Assembly: GCF_028993575.1 (NCBI RefSeq)
Contig: NZ_CP118615.1
Location: 868,001 to 932,000 of the forward strand
Length of the DNA stretch: 64,000 nt
DNA from: Micromonospora cathayae
GTDB lineage: Bacteria; Actinomycetota; Actinomycetes; Mycobacteriales; Micromonosporaceae
Direction of reading: 5' to 3'
The notes beneath the pieces are model-generated. The model had not been told where the DNA came from, made no database searches, and was given only the letters and a program-made list of their open reading frames with translations. The translations under genes and the position numbers were made by a program. This document shows positions 37,777 through 48,290 of this stretch, piece by piece. The number at the start of each line of letters is the position of its first letter. Positions within the stretch are counted from its first letter, which is position 1.

Positions 37777-38547
37777 GTGACGCGCTCGATCAGGGGCTCC
37801 CGACGGGCGGCCGTGCTGCTGGCCGGTACGGCGGCAGTGGGCCTGCTGGTGTCCGGCTGTGGTGCCGGGCAGATCGCCGAGACCGCCCTCAAGCAACCGT
37901 CGGTCCAGGGTGTGAACACGGGTACGCCGGACGGCAAGTACCTGGTCCGGGGCCTGGTGGTCGACTTCCCGGGCGGTGAGGGCTACCCGTCCGGCGGCAA
38001 CGCCCCGCTGAGCGTGGTGCTGTACAACGACACGCCGCAGGCGGTCCGGGTGACGGTCAGCACCGACAGCGCCCAGGCGGTCGTGCTGGCCGGCGCGGGC
38101 GCCTCCCCGTCGGCCACCCCGGGTGAGTCGGTCAGCCCGAGCGAGTCGGCCAGCCCGTCCGTTCCGGCGAGCCCCTCGGAGACCGCCAGCCCGTCCGCTC
38201 CGGCCAGCCCGTCGGAGACCGCCAGCCCGGCCCCGACCGACACCGCGTCCCCGTCCGCTCCGGCCAGCCCGTCGCCGACCGAGACGACGCCGGCCGGCGC
38301 GCCGCCCGTGGTCGAGATCCCGCCGTACGGCTACGCCCAGCTCAACCAGCAGGGCGGGCGGTTCCTCCAGCTCGTCGGCCTGACCGAGGAGCTGCGCCCC
38401 GGGCAGCAGGTCAACCTGGTCTTCGACTTCGGCGGCAAGCAGGTCAGCACCCCGGCTCCGGTCGGCGTGCCGCTGTCGCCGCAGGCCCCGCCGTCGCCGA
38501 TCATCGAGCGGCACGGCGGCGAGGGTGGCGAAGAGGGCGGCCACTGA
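37777..38547 (+). CDS. LpqE-like exported lipoprotein with Ser/Pro-rich insert
   Basis: 256 residues. The signal peptide ends in the lipobox LLVSGC (Cys28). An immunoglobulin-like domain begins KYLVRGLVVDFPGGEGYPSG and SVVLYNDTPQAVRVTVSTD, is interrupted by about 65 residues of PSETAS/PSAPAS-type low complexity, and ends with GYAQLNQQGGRFLQLVGLTE and NLVFDFGGKQVSTPAPVGVP. Position (after carD, before radA, plus strand) matches lpqE of mycobacteria, which I use as support rather than sequence identity. GTG 37777 follows GAGGAGG. Surface-anchored; function unknown. Confidence 0.75.
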   Translation: MTRSIRGSRRAAVLLAGTAAVGLLVSGCGAGQIAETALKQPSVQGVNTGTPDGKYLVRGLVVDFPGGEGYPSGGNAPLSVVLYNDTPQAVRVTVSTDSAQAVVLAGAGASPSATPGESVSPSESASPSVPASPSETASPSAPASPSETASPAPTDTASPSAPASPSPTETTPAGAPPVVEIPPYGYAQLNQQGGRFLQLVGLTEELRPGQQVNLVFDFGGKQVSTPAPVGVPLSPQAPPSPIIERHGGEGGEEGGH

Positions 38548-38568
38548 GCCGTACCCCTGACATCGACG

Positions 38569-38607
38569 ACACCGCCGGCGTGGCGAACCCCACGCCGGCG
38601 GTGTTTT
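38569..38607 (+). terminator. Strong intrinsic terminator
   Basis: Perfect 15-bp stem (38569-38583 and 38590-38604) with a 6-nt loop, followed by TTT. It separates the lipoprotein gene from radA, so radA has its own promoter. Confidence 0.93.
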
Positions 38608-38635
38608 CGTCGTACCGGTTGGCTAGCGTCGCGGT

Positions 38636-40087
38636 GTGACGACCCCCCGAGCGACCCCGCGCGGCGCGACCGGTTCCGCCCGCTCCCGGGCGGCCCGCGA
38701 GCCACGCCCGGCGTACGAGTGCGACGCCTGCGGTCATCAGCCGCCCAAGTGGGTCGGACGGTGCCCGGAGTGCGGCGAATGGGGGTCGGTGGTCGAGTGC
38801 ACGGTCACCGGGCCGACCGTCTCCGGCCGGGTGGTCAGCTCCCGGGCCCCGGCCGAGCCGGCCCGCCCGATCGCCACCATCAGCGCCGCCCCGGCCAAGG
38901 CCCGCCCCACCGGCGTCGCCGAGCTGGACCGGGTCCTCGGCGGCGGGCTGGTGCCCGGCGCGGTGGTGCTGCTGGCCGGTGAGCCCGGGGTCGGCAAGTC
39001 CACCCTGCTGCTCGACGTGGCCCAGCAGTGGGCGGCCGGCGCGGGCAGCCCGTCCCTGGTGGTCAGCGGCGAGGAGTCGGTCAGCCAGGTCAGGCTGCGG
39101 GCCGAACGGATGGACACCCTGCACGACCAGCTCTACCTGGCCGCCGAGAGCGACCTCGGCGCGGTGCTCGGGCACCTCGACGCGGTCAAGCCGGGGCTGC
39201 TGGTGCTCGACTCGGTGCAGACCATCTCCACCCCGGGCACCGACGGCGTGCCCGGCGGGGTCACCCAGGTGCGCGCGGTCACCGCCGCGCTGGTCTCGGT
39301 GGCGAAGGAACGCGGCATCGCCACCGTGCTGGTCGGTCACGTCACCAAGGACGGCCAGGTCGCCGGCCCCCGGGTGCTGGAGCACCTGGTCGACGTGGTG
39401 CTGCACTTCGAGGGCGACAAGCACTCCTCGCTGCGGCTGGTCCGGGGCGTGAAGAACCGGTTCGGCGCGGCCGACGAGGTCGGCTGCTTCGAGATGCACG
39501 AACGCGGCATCAGCAGCCTCGCCGACCCGTCCGGGCTGTTCCTGACCCGGTACGCCGAACCGGTGCCGGGCACCTGCGTGACGGTGGCGATGGAGGGCCG
39601 GCGGGCCCTGGTCACCGAGGTACAGGCGCTGATCGGGGCGACCGTGGCCGGCTCGCCCCGGCGTACCGTCTCCGGGTTGGACGGTGCCCGGCTGGCGATG
39701 GTGCTGGCGGTGCTCCAGCGGCGCACCGAGCGGCTCACCCTGCACGACCGGGAGGTCTTCGCGGCCACCGTGGGCGGCATCCGGGTGGTCGAGCCGGCCG
39801 CCGACCTGGCGGTGGCGTTGGCGGTCGCCTCCGGCGGGCTCAACCTGGCCATCGCCCCGCACCTGGTGGCGATCGGTGAGGTCGGGTTGACCGGCGAGGT
39901 ACGCCGGGTCGGCGCGGTCCCCCGCCGACTGGCCGAGGCGGCCCGGCTGGGCTTCCGGCTGGCCCTGGTGCCCACCGGCTGCGGCCCCGCCGCCTCCGGG
40001 GTCGGCGCCCCGGAGAACATGCGCGTGGTCGAGGTCGCCGACGTACGGGCGGCGTTGCAGTGCGCGGCCCGCGCGTCCGCCGAGTGA
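38636..40087 (+). CDS. radA: DNA repair protein RadA
   Basis: 483 residues; RecA-like ATPase that promotes branch migration in homologous recombination. A four-Cys zinc finger (CDACGHQPPKWVGRCPECG), Walker A GEPGVGKST, the RadA motif KNRFGAADEVG and a C-terminal Lon-like domain are all present. GTG 38636 is leaderless-like, with TAGCGT ending six bases before it. disA follows in the same direction; in other bacteria RadA inhibits DisA cyclase activity. Confidence 0.96.
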   Translation: MTTPRATPRGATGSARSRAAREPRPAYECDACGHQPPKWVGRCPECGEWGSVVECTVTGPTVSGRVVSSRAPAEPARPIATISAAPAKARPTGVAELDRVLGGGLVPGAVVLLAGEPGVGKSTLLLDVAQQWAAGAGSPSLVVSGEESVSQVRLRAERMDTLHDQLYLAAESDLGAVLGHLDAVKPGLLVLDSVQTISTPGTDGVPGGVTQVRAVTAALVSVAKERGIATVLVGHVTKDGQVAGPRVLEHLVDVVLHFEGDKHSSLRLVRGVKNRFGAADEVGCFEMHERGISSLADPSGLFLTRYAEPVPGTCVTVAMEGRRALVTEVQALIGATVAGSPRRTVSGLDGARLAMVLAVLQRRTERLTLHDREVFAATVGGIRVVEPAADLAVALAVASGGLNLAIAPHLVAIGEVGLTGEVRRVGAVPRRLAEAARLGFRLALVPTGCGPAASGVGAPENMRVVEVADVRAALQCAARASAE

Positions 40088-40195
40088 CGGCCGCCTGTCG
40101 AGGCGCGCTGTCGCAGGTGGGAGAGGAGTCGGGCAGGTGACACATCACAGTAACCACGGCAGCACCCAACGCATGCCAGTCCGTAGACTGTCCGG

Positions 40196-41383
40196 GTGCC
40201 GATCGACCGCGATGCCAGCAAGCCAGCCGGCGCGACTCCGCACGCCCGTAGTGGCGCGCTGGGTTCCCCGGCCCGACCGATCAGCGTCAGCGTGACCGGC
40301 GCCGCCACCACCGGCGGAGCGGGCGACCCGCTCCGGGCGAACCTCGCACTGATGGCCCCCGGCACCGCGCTGCGCGACGGCCTGGAACGCATCCTGCGGG
40401 GCCGTACCGGCGCGTTGATCGTGCTGGGGTACGACAAGATCGTCGAGACGCTCTGCACCGGCGGGTTCCCGCTCGACGTCGAGTTCTCCGCCACCCGCAT
40501 CCGGGAACTCTGCAAGATGGACGGTGCGGTGGTGCTGTCCAGCGACGGCACCCGGATCGTCCGGGCGGCGGTGCACCTGATGCCGGACCCGTCCATCCCG
40601 ACGGAGGAGTCCGGCACCCGGCACCGCACCGCCGAGCGGGTGGCCCGGCAGACCGGGTATCCGGTCATCTCGGTCAGCCAGTCGATGCGGATCATCAGCC
40701 TCTACGTCAACGGTCAGCGGCACGTGCTGGACGATTCGGCCGCGATCCTGTCCCGGGCCAACCAGGCCCTCGCCACGCTGGAGCGGTACAAGCTCCGGTT
40801 GGACGAGGTCTCCGGCACCCTCTCCGCGCTGGAGATCGAGGATCTGGTCACCGTACGGGACGCGGTGGCGGTGGTGCAGCGGCTGGAGATGGTCCGCCGG
40901 ATCGCCGACGAGATCGCCGGCTACGTGGTCGAGCTGGGCACCGACGGCCGACTGCTGGCCCTCCAGTTGGACGAGCTGATGGCCGGGGTGGACGCCGACC
41001 GGACGCTGGTCATCCGGGACTATCTCCCCGCCGGCCGCAAGTCCCGCACCCTGGACGAGGCCCTGGTCGAGCTGGACCTGCTCGGCGCCACCGAGCTGAT
41101 CGACCTGGTCGCGGTCGCCAAGGCCATCGGCTACCCGGGCGCGTCCGACGCGCTGGACGCGGCGGTCAGCCCGCGCGGCTTCCGGCTGCTGGCCAAGGTG
41201 CCCCGGCTGCCGGTGGCCATCGTCGACCGGCTGGTGCTGCATTTCGGCAGCCTCCAGCGGCTGCTCGGCGCGACCGTGGAGGACCTTCAGGCCGTCGACG
41301 GGGTCGGCGACGCCCGCGCCCGGGGCGTCCGGGAGGGCCTCTCCCGGCTCGCCGAGGCGTCGATCCTGGAACGGTACGTCTGA
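40196..41383 (+). CDS. disA: Diadenylate cyclase / DNA-integrity scanner DisA
   Basis: 395 residues making c-di-AMP from two ATP, and halting at branched DNA. The DAC domain shows [11 protein letters not shown] and [12 protein letters not shown] (DGA and RHR motifs), followed by the linker helices and the C-terminal helix-hairpin-helix [16 protein letters not shown]. The first 40 residues are a Ser/Ala-rich extension. GTG 40196 has TAGACT six bases upstream, a leaderless pattern separate from radA. Confidence 0.96.
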   Translation: MPIDRDASKPAGATPHARSGALGSPARPISVSVTGAATTGGAGDPLRANLALMAPGTALRDGLERILRGRTGALIVLGYDKIVETLCTGGFPLDVEFSATRIRELCKMDGAVVLSSDGTRIVRAAVHLMPDPSIPTEESGTRHRTAERVARQTGYPVISVSQSMRIISLYVNGQRHVLDDSAAILSRANQALATLERYKLRLDEVSGTLSALEIEDLVTVRDAVAVVQRLEMVRRIADEIAGYVVELGTDGRLLALQLDELMAGVDADRTLVIRDYLPAGRKSRTLDEALVELDLLGATELIDLVAVAKAIGYPGASDALDAAVSPRGFRLLAKVPRLPVAIVDRLVLHFGSLQRLLGATVEDLQAVDGVGDARARGVREGLSRLAEASILERYV

Positions 41384-41470
41384 TCCCGTCCCGCGCGTCG
41401 GATCACCGCTCGCCCGCAGCGTTCCCCGGTCGGCTCAGGGCGGCTCTCGGCTTCTCTCCGGGCTGCGGGC

Positions 41471-42208
41471 TCAGTCGACGACGGTCAGCTTCGCCGGGGC
41501 GCTGAGCTTGGTGTCCAGCCGGCCGAAGACCTGGTACGTGCCCGGGGCCAGCTTCGGCCCGCTGGCGATCCCGTTGGCGCACTGGCTGGCGTCCAGGCCG
41601 TTCCAGTTGACCGTGTACGAACGCTCGAAGGCGGGGGTGAAGGACTGCACGTCCGACCCCTTGGCGGTACCGCAGGTGTCCGAGGACCAGACCTTCTCCG
41701 CGCCCGCCTTGACGTAGAGCTCCTGAAGGTCCGCGCCGACGTCCCGGCTGCACGTCCGTCCCGAGATGTTCTTGATCTTCAGTTGCAGGTCGACCGGAGC
41801 GCCGCTGCGGACCGACGCGGGCAGCACCACCGGCGTCACCGAGATCTCGGCGTCCGTGCAGCCACCGTCGCCGCCGGCCGGCCCGGCGGGCGCGCCGCCA
41901 CCCGGCGCGGGCGGGGCGGCGCTGGTGGCCGTCGGATCGCCGGCACCACCCGGGCCACCGCCGTCCGGCGCGTCCGGGTCGGACGACGCGGGCGGCGCCC
42001 CTGACTGGGGAGTCAGCACCGAGCCGCTCGGGGCCGGCTCGGCCGCCGACGGCGTCGGCGAAGGCGACCGCTGCGGGTTCGCGGTGTTGTCGCCCGACCC
42101 GCTGCACGAGTAGAGCACGACAATCAGAAAGAGAATCCCCGCTCCGAGTACGACGGCACGACGCCGCCAGTACACGGCGGGCGGCAGGGGGCCAACCGTC
42201 AGACGCAT
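41471..42208 (-). CDS. Exported single-pass protein with Pro/Gly linker
   Basis: 245 residues. One N-terminal helix (AVVLGAGILFLIVVLYSC), a Pro/Ser/Ala/Gly linker (45-115) and an Ig-like outer domain with conserved cysteines (ISVTPVVLPASVRSGAPVDL, NISGRTCSRDVGADLQELYV, SSDTCGTA, DASQCANG). It sits, as in mycobacteria (Rv3587c position), downstream of and convergent with disA. Function unknown. ATG 42208 is used, since the longer frame overlaps def. Confidence 0.72.
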   Translation of the reverse strand: MRLTVGPLPPAVYWRRRAVVLGAGILFLIVVLYSCSGSGDNTANPQRSPSPTPSAAEPAPSGSVLTPQSGAPPASSDPDAPDGGGPGGAGDPTATSAAPPAPGGGAPAGPAGGDGGCTDAEISVTPVVLPASVRSGAPVDLQLKIKNISGRTCSRDVGADLQELYVKAGAEKVWSSDTCGTAKGSDVQSFTPAFERSYTVNWNGLDASQCANGIASGPKLAPGTYQVFGRLDTKLSAPAKLTVVD

Positions 42209-42297
42209 GATGCCCCCACGGTAGCGGCGTACCGCACAGCGACCCGGTACGACGCGCCGGAGCGAGAACGGCTCAACCGCGCCAACCTCTCCACGCC

Positions 42298-42858
42298 CTA
42301 CAGGTAGACCTTGCGTTGGTAGATCGCGTGCGCGCCGGCCACCCGGTCGAGGAAGAGCAACCCGGCACAGTGGTCGATCTCGTGCTGGAGGGCACGGGCC
42401 TCGAACCCGTCGGTGGACAGCCGGACCGTCCGGCCACTGCCCGGCAACTGTCCCTCCACCACCAGCCGGCTGGCCCGCTTCACGTCCCCGGTCAGGTCGG
42501 GCACCGACATGCACCCCTCCCGGCCCGCCTTCCACCGGCTGGCCTCCACCACCCGGGCGTTGCACAGCACGAACGTGCCGTGCACGGTCACCGCCTTCGG
42601 ATGGCCGGTCACGTCCACCGCGAAGACCTGCGCACCCACGCCGACCTGCGGAGCCGCCAACCCGACGCACCCCGGCGAGACCCGCATCGTGGCGACCAGG
42701 TCGGCGGCGAGCCGGACCACCTCGTCGGCGGTGGGATCGACCTCCACACCGGCCTGGCTGAGCACCCCGTGCGGCGCGGCCACCACCGGGCGTACCTCGC
42801 CCGGGACGGTCAGCGCCTCCGGTGTCCAGCCGTCCAGGCCGGTGCGCTGCGCTGTCAC
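42298..42858 (-). CDS. def: Peptide deformylase
   Basis: 186 residues; removes the formyl group from nascent proteins. All three motifs are present: GLAAPQVG, EGCMSVP (with the metal Cys) and QHEIDHCAG (HExxH). The C-terminus is short. GTG 42858 overlaps the stop of the ACT-domain gene as GTGA. Actinobacteria often have more than one def; this copy lies away from fmt, so it may be a secondary enzyme. Confidence 0.94.
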   Translation of the reverse strand: MTAQRTGLDGWTPEALTVPGEVRPVVAAPHGVLSQAGVEVDPTADEVVRLAADLVATMRVSPGCVGLAAPQVGVGAQVFAVDVTGHPKAVTVHGTFVLCNARVVEASRWKAGREGCMSVPDLTGDVKRASRLVVEGQLPGSGRTVRLSTDGFEARALQHEIDHCAGLLFLDRVAGAHAIYQRKVYL

Positions 42859-43367
42859 AGCAGATCCGGGTCGGCCGGCCGGAGGGTGACCTCGACACCC
42901 AGCTCGGCGGCGGTGCGGGCGAGCCGCTCCCGGAGCACGTCAGCCGCGCCGTCCGGCAGGTCGACCTCCGCGATCACCACGTACAGGTCACCGGAGAGCC
43001 GGGTGCTCAGATCGGTGACGTTTCCGCCCACCTCGGCCAGGGCCCGGGTCGTCGCCGCGACGATGCCGAGCCGGTCCGCGCCGTGCACCGCCATCACGTA
43101 CGGCTCGCCGGGTGCGGTGCTCGCGCCGTCCGGCACGACCTCGCTCACCGTCGCCAGCAGGTGGCCGTCGGCGGCGAGCGGCGCGAGCGCGGCCTCGACC
43201 TCGGTGGCGGCCGGACCGACACAGATCAGGGTCATCGCGAAGTGCCCGCGCAGCCGGGTCATGGTGGAGTCGGTGAGGTTCGCGCCGAGCCCGGAGAGCA
43301 CCTCCGCGACGTCGGCCACGATGCCCGGCCGGTCCCGGCCGATGACGGTGATCGCGAGCTCGTTCAT
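42855..43367 (-). CDS. Double ACT-domain regulator-like protein (GcvR type)
   Basis: 170 residues composed of two ACT domains: LAITVIGRDRPGIVADVAEV with LRGHFAMTLIC, and YVMAVHGADRLGIVAATTRA with LSGDLYVVIAEV. The arrangement matches GcvR-like proteins that bind an amino acid. The stop is coupled to def. Ligand unknown. Confidence 0.88.
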   Translation of the reverse strand: MNELAITVIGRDRPGIVADVAEVLSGLGANLTDSTMTRLRGHFAMTLICVGPAATEVEAALAPLAADGHLLATVSEVVPDGASTAPGEPYVMAVHGADRLGIVAATTRALAEVGGNVTDLSTRLSGDLYVVIAEVDLPDGAADVLRERLARTAAELGVEVTLRPADPDLL

Positions 43368-43464
43368 GCCGGCATTCTCCCCCGCTGACCCGTCGGCCCC
43401 GCGCCGACCCACCCGGACCGCCCACGCTGCGGGACGTACCGGACGTGACATCATCGGCGGCGCG

Positions 43465-44364
43465 ATGACAGAGCAGACTTTCGCCGAGCGGGTCAGCCGC
43501 TGGTACGAGGAGAACGCCCGCGACCTGCCGTGGCGTAAACCCGGGACGAGCCCGTGGGCCATCCTGGTCAGTGAGGTCATGCTCCAGCAGACCCCGGTGG
43601 TCCGGGTGGTGCCGGCCTGGGAGGCGTGGCTGGCCCGCTGGCCGGTGCCCGCCGCACTGGCCGCGGAGAGCCCCGCCGACGCGATCCGGATGTGGGGACG
43701 GCTCGGCTACCCCCGTCGGGCGGTGCGGCTGTACGAGTGCGCGGTGGCCCTGGTGGAACGGCACGCCGGGGAGGTGCCGGAGCGGCTGGACCAGTTGCTC
43801 GCCCTGCCCGGGGTGGGCACGTACACGGCCCGGGCGGTGGCCGCGTTCGCGTACGGGCAGCGGCATCCGGTGGTCGACACGAACGTCCGCCGGGTGGTGG
43901 CCCGGGCGGTGGCCGGGGAGCCGGACGCCGGCCCGACCACCCGTCCGTCCGACCTGGTGGCGACCGAGGAACTGCTGCCGGTCGAGCCGGCTGCGGCGGC
44001 CCTGGCCAGCGCGGCCTTCATGGAACTCGGGGCGGTGGTGTGCACGGCCCGGTCGCCGCGCTGCGCGGTCTGCCCGGTGGAACGGGTGTGCGCCTGGCGG
44101 GCCGCCGGTCAGCAGGCGCCGACCGGCCCGACCCGCCGCCCACAGCGGTACGCGGGCACCGACCGTCAGGTACGCGGGCTGCTGCTGGCCGTGCTGCGGG
44201 AGGCGACCGGCCCGGTGGCCCGGCTCCGGCTGGACCAGGTCTGGGCCGACGACGTGCAGCGGTCCCGGGCCCTGGCCGCGCTGGTCACCGACGGCCTGGT
44301 GGAACCGGTCGGCGAAGCCAGCTACCGCCTGGTCGGCGACGGCCCCGCCCACCTGCCGATCTGA
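43465..44364 (+). CDS. mutY: A/G-specific adenine glycosylase
   Basis: 299 residues. It removes adenine mispaired with 8-oxoguanine. Motifs: catalytic Glu in SEVMLQQTPV, HhH LPGVGTYTARAVAAFAYGQ, catalytic Asp in VVDTNVRRVV, and the four-Cys [4Fe-4S] loop CTARSPRCAVCPVERVC. The C-terminal region is shorter than in E. coli and lacks a clear MutT-like domain, as is common in actinobacteria. ATG 43465 starts MTEQTFAERVSRWYEENARD. Confidence 0.95.
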   Translation: MTEQTFAERVSRWYEENARDLPWRKPGTSPWAILVSEVMLQQTPVVRVVPAWEAWLARWPVPAALAAESPADAIRMWGRLGYPRRAVRLYECAVALVERHAGEVPERLDQLLALPGVGTYTARAVAAFAYGQRHPVVDTNVRRVVARAVAGEPDAGPTTRPSDLVATEELLPVEPAAAALASAAFMELGAVVCTARSPRCAVCPVERVCAWRAAGQQAPTGPTRRPQRYAGTDRQVRGLLLAVLREATGPVARLRLDQVWADDVQRSRALAALVTDGLVEPVGEASYRLVGDGPAHLPI

Positions 44365-44396
44365 CGCCGTCCGCCGGCCTGTGTCCCCGACGCCGT

Positions 44397-44470
44397 GATC
44401 GACTCGGGTTGCGGCATGTCGGGGTGTCAGCGGCCCGTTCGACCCCCAGGTGCCGCATCCCACGTTGATC
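44397..44470. repeat. 74-bp imperfect palindrome, copy 2 of a dispersed element
   Basis: Same length, GATC ends and left-arm core (TGCGGCATGTCGGGGT) as 5000-5073; the two agree at about 51 of 74 positions, mostly in the arms. Its own arms pair at 22 of 29 positions. It sits 32 bases after the mutY stop. Confidence 0.8.
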
Positions 44471-44537
44471 GTCGGGCGAGTCGGCGAGCACGGGGCGCGG
44501 GGCGGACGCCGGCCCACCGGGGCCGCCGGGGAGACGA

Positions 44538-44573
44538 ACAGGGGCCCGGCGGCTTGCGCCGCCGGGCCCCTGT
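44538..44573. terminator. Bidirectional terminator between mutY and clpC
   Basis: Perfect 16-bp stem, 4-nt loop: arms 44538-44553 and 44558-44573, left arm starting ACAGGGGCCCGGCGGC. It serves the convergent mutY and clpC transcripts. Confidence 0.92.
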
Positions 44574-44613
44574 CGCGTTGTCTGCCGCCCTGTCCGGGAC
44601 GGCCTGACGTCCG

Positions 44614-47154
<2,541 letters not shown>

Positions 47155-47428
47155 GCCCTCGTGCTCCTCACGTGCCGTGCGCCTTGATAGCCAAGATCTT
47201 GGCGGGGCCGGTGCGCGGACGACCGGGGTGGACGCCCGTGCCTCATTACTCTATCGCCGCGAACCGACTCCGCTGAGGTCGTGTGTCTCCGGCCGGGGTC
47301 CGGTACGCGTCGTTTTACCCAACCGTCCACGCTCAGGAGGTGTTCCGGGCCGGCGTCCTGTACGCGCAGAGCGAAATTCGGTGGGTGGGTGGACGGGCCC
47401 GACGGGCCCCGGACGGTCCTCCACAGGC

Positions 47429-47459
47429 TGTGGACAACTCCTCCACCGGTTGTGGACAA
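47429..47459. promoter_or_regulatory. Second pair of DnaA boxes
   Basis: TGTGGACAA at 47429-47437 and 47451-47459, the complement of TTGTCCACA, 22 bp apart (two helical turns), both exact. An additional half site TCCACA lies just before the first. The pair is about 280 bp upstream of clpC and downstream of lsr2. Confidence 0.55.
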
Positions 47460-47650
47460 CGCCCGTCCGGACGGATTCCTTCCCGCCCGGCGACGCTCTC
47501 CTCCCCCGGCCGCCCCGACCCTCCCCGGCCACCCGGAGGGACCGGCGGCCGGACCGCCCGACTCCTCACCGGCCCACCCGGGAGGACCGGCCACCGGACG
47601 CCGCCGGGAGAACGGTCTACCGGACGCGCCGGAGGACCTTCTCCGGCCGC

Positions 47651-47692
47651 GCCGGGAGGCACGGAAGGGCCGGGAGGCACGGAAGGGCCGGG
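47651..47692. repeat. 18-bp tandem repeat, 2.3 copies
   Basis: Two perfect 18-bp units (GCCGGGAGGCACGGAAGG at 47651-47668 and 47669-47686) and a partial third. Confidence 0.85.
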
Positions 47693-47742
47693 CTTGTCGG
47701 GGAGAGACCGGCCGCGGCGGGAGACCGGCGGCCGGTGCCGAA

Positions 47743-47782
47743 CCGACGCCGGCCCGGAGCGGGTGCTCCGGGCCGGCGTCGG
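47743..47782 (-). terminator. Long hairpin terminator of lsr2
   Basis: An 18-bp perfect stem with a GGGT loop, 47743-47760 and 47765-47782. It lies 22 bases after the lsr2 stop on the minus strand. No U-tract follows. Confidence 0.85.
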
Positions 47783-47804
47783 TGTAGCTCGTCGCGGGTC
47801 GGCG

Positions 47805-48155
47805 TCAGTGGCCGGCCTTCGCGTGGAACTCGTCGACGATCTCCTGCGGGATACGCCCCCGGTCGGAGATCTCCCGGCCCTGACCCTTCGCCCAGTCCCG
47901 GATCGCCTTGTTCTGGGCCCGGTCCGCGGTAGCGCCCCCCCGGCCGCGCGCGGCCCGACCACCGACCACCACCCCGCCTCGACCGACCTTCGAGCCGGCC
48001 GCGACGTACGGGGCGAAAAGGTCCCGCAATTTCTCGGCGTTCTTGTTGGAGAGGTCGATCTCGTACTGAACGCCGTCGAGCGCGAACTTGACGGTCTCGT
48101 CGGCGTCTCCGCCGTCCAGGTCATCGACCAGCTTGTGAATGATCTGCTTGGCCAC
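47805..48155 (-). CDS. lsr2: Lsr2 nucleoid-associated xenogeneic silencer
   Basis: 116 residues. The N-terminal dimerisation strand region (KQIIHKLVDDLDGGDADETV and FALDGVQYEIDLSNKNAEKL) precedes a Gly/Arg-rich linker and the C-terminal helical domain with AT-hook-like RGR (REISDRGRIPQEIVDEFHAK). It bridges AT-rich DNA and silences acquired genes, much as H-NS does. GTG 48155 follows AAAGGA by eight bases. The position between clpC and lysS matches mycobacterial genomes. Confidence 0.96.
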   Translation of the reverse strand: MAKQIIHKLVDDLDGGDADETVKFALDGVQYEIDLSNKNAEKLRDLFAPYVAAGSKVGRGGVVVGGRAARGRGGATADRAQNKAIRDWAKGQGREISDRGRIPQEIVDEFHAKAGH

Positions 48156-48170
48156 GTGCCATTCCTTTCA

Positions 48171-48226
48171 AGCAGGTTCGCCTGCTAACAAGAGCACAAT
48201 AGCGGGCAGGATGCTGAGCTCGTCAA
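48171..48226 (-). promoter_or_regulatory. lsr2 promoter and 5'-UTR hairpin
   Basis: Minus strand TTGACG (48226-48221), 19-bp spacer, TATTGT (48201-48196). The transcript would begin near 48189 with a small perfect hairpin AGCAGG-CGAA-CCTGCT (48186-48171) just before the ribosome-binding site AAAGGA. Confidence 0.5.
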
Positions 48227-48272
48227 TAGGACACCGGATTCAGTCACAGGTAGCCTGACTACCGCCGGGCCG

Positions 48273-48289
48273 GGGGGAGCGAGTCCCCC
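48273..48289 (-). terminator. lysS terminator
   Basis: GGGGGA/TCCCCC stem with a 5-nt loop (48273-48278, 48284-48289), beginning one base after the lysS stop. Confidence 0.6.
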
Positions 48290-48290
48290 A

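Larger units (their letters stand above)
47155..47804. other. 650-bp intergenic region between lsr2 and clpC
   Basis: No convincing gene is seen. Long frames on both strands are antisense and composition-driven, with Pro/Gly/Arg repeats and no domain. The region holds the presumed clpC promoter, a DnaA-box pair (47429-47459), an 18-bp tandem repeat (47651-47692) and the lsr2 terminator (47743-47782). Confidence 0.6.

Noticed and set aside
47283..48188. Long plus-strand ORFs over the lsr2-clpC gap
   Set aside because: Gly/Arg/Pro-only composition, overlap lsr2 in antisense, no start signals.
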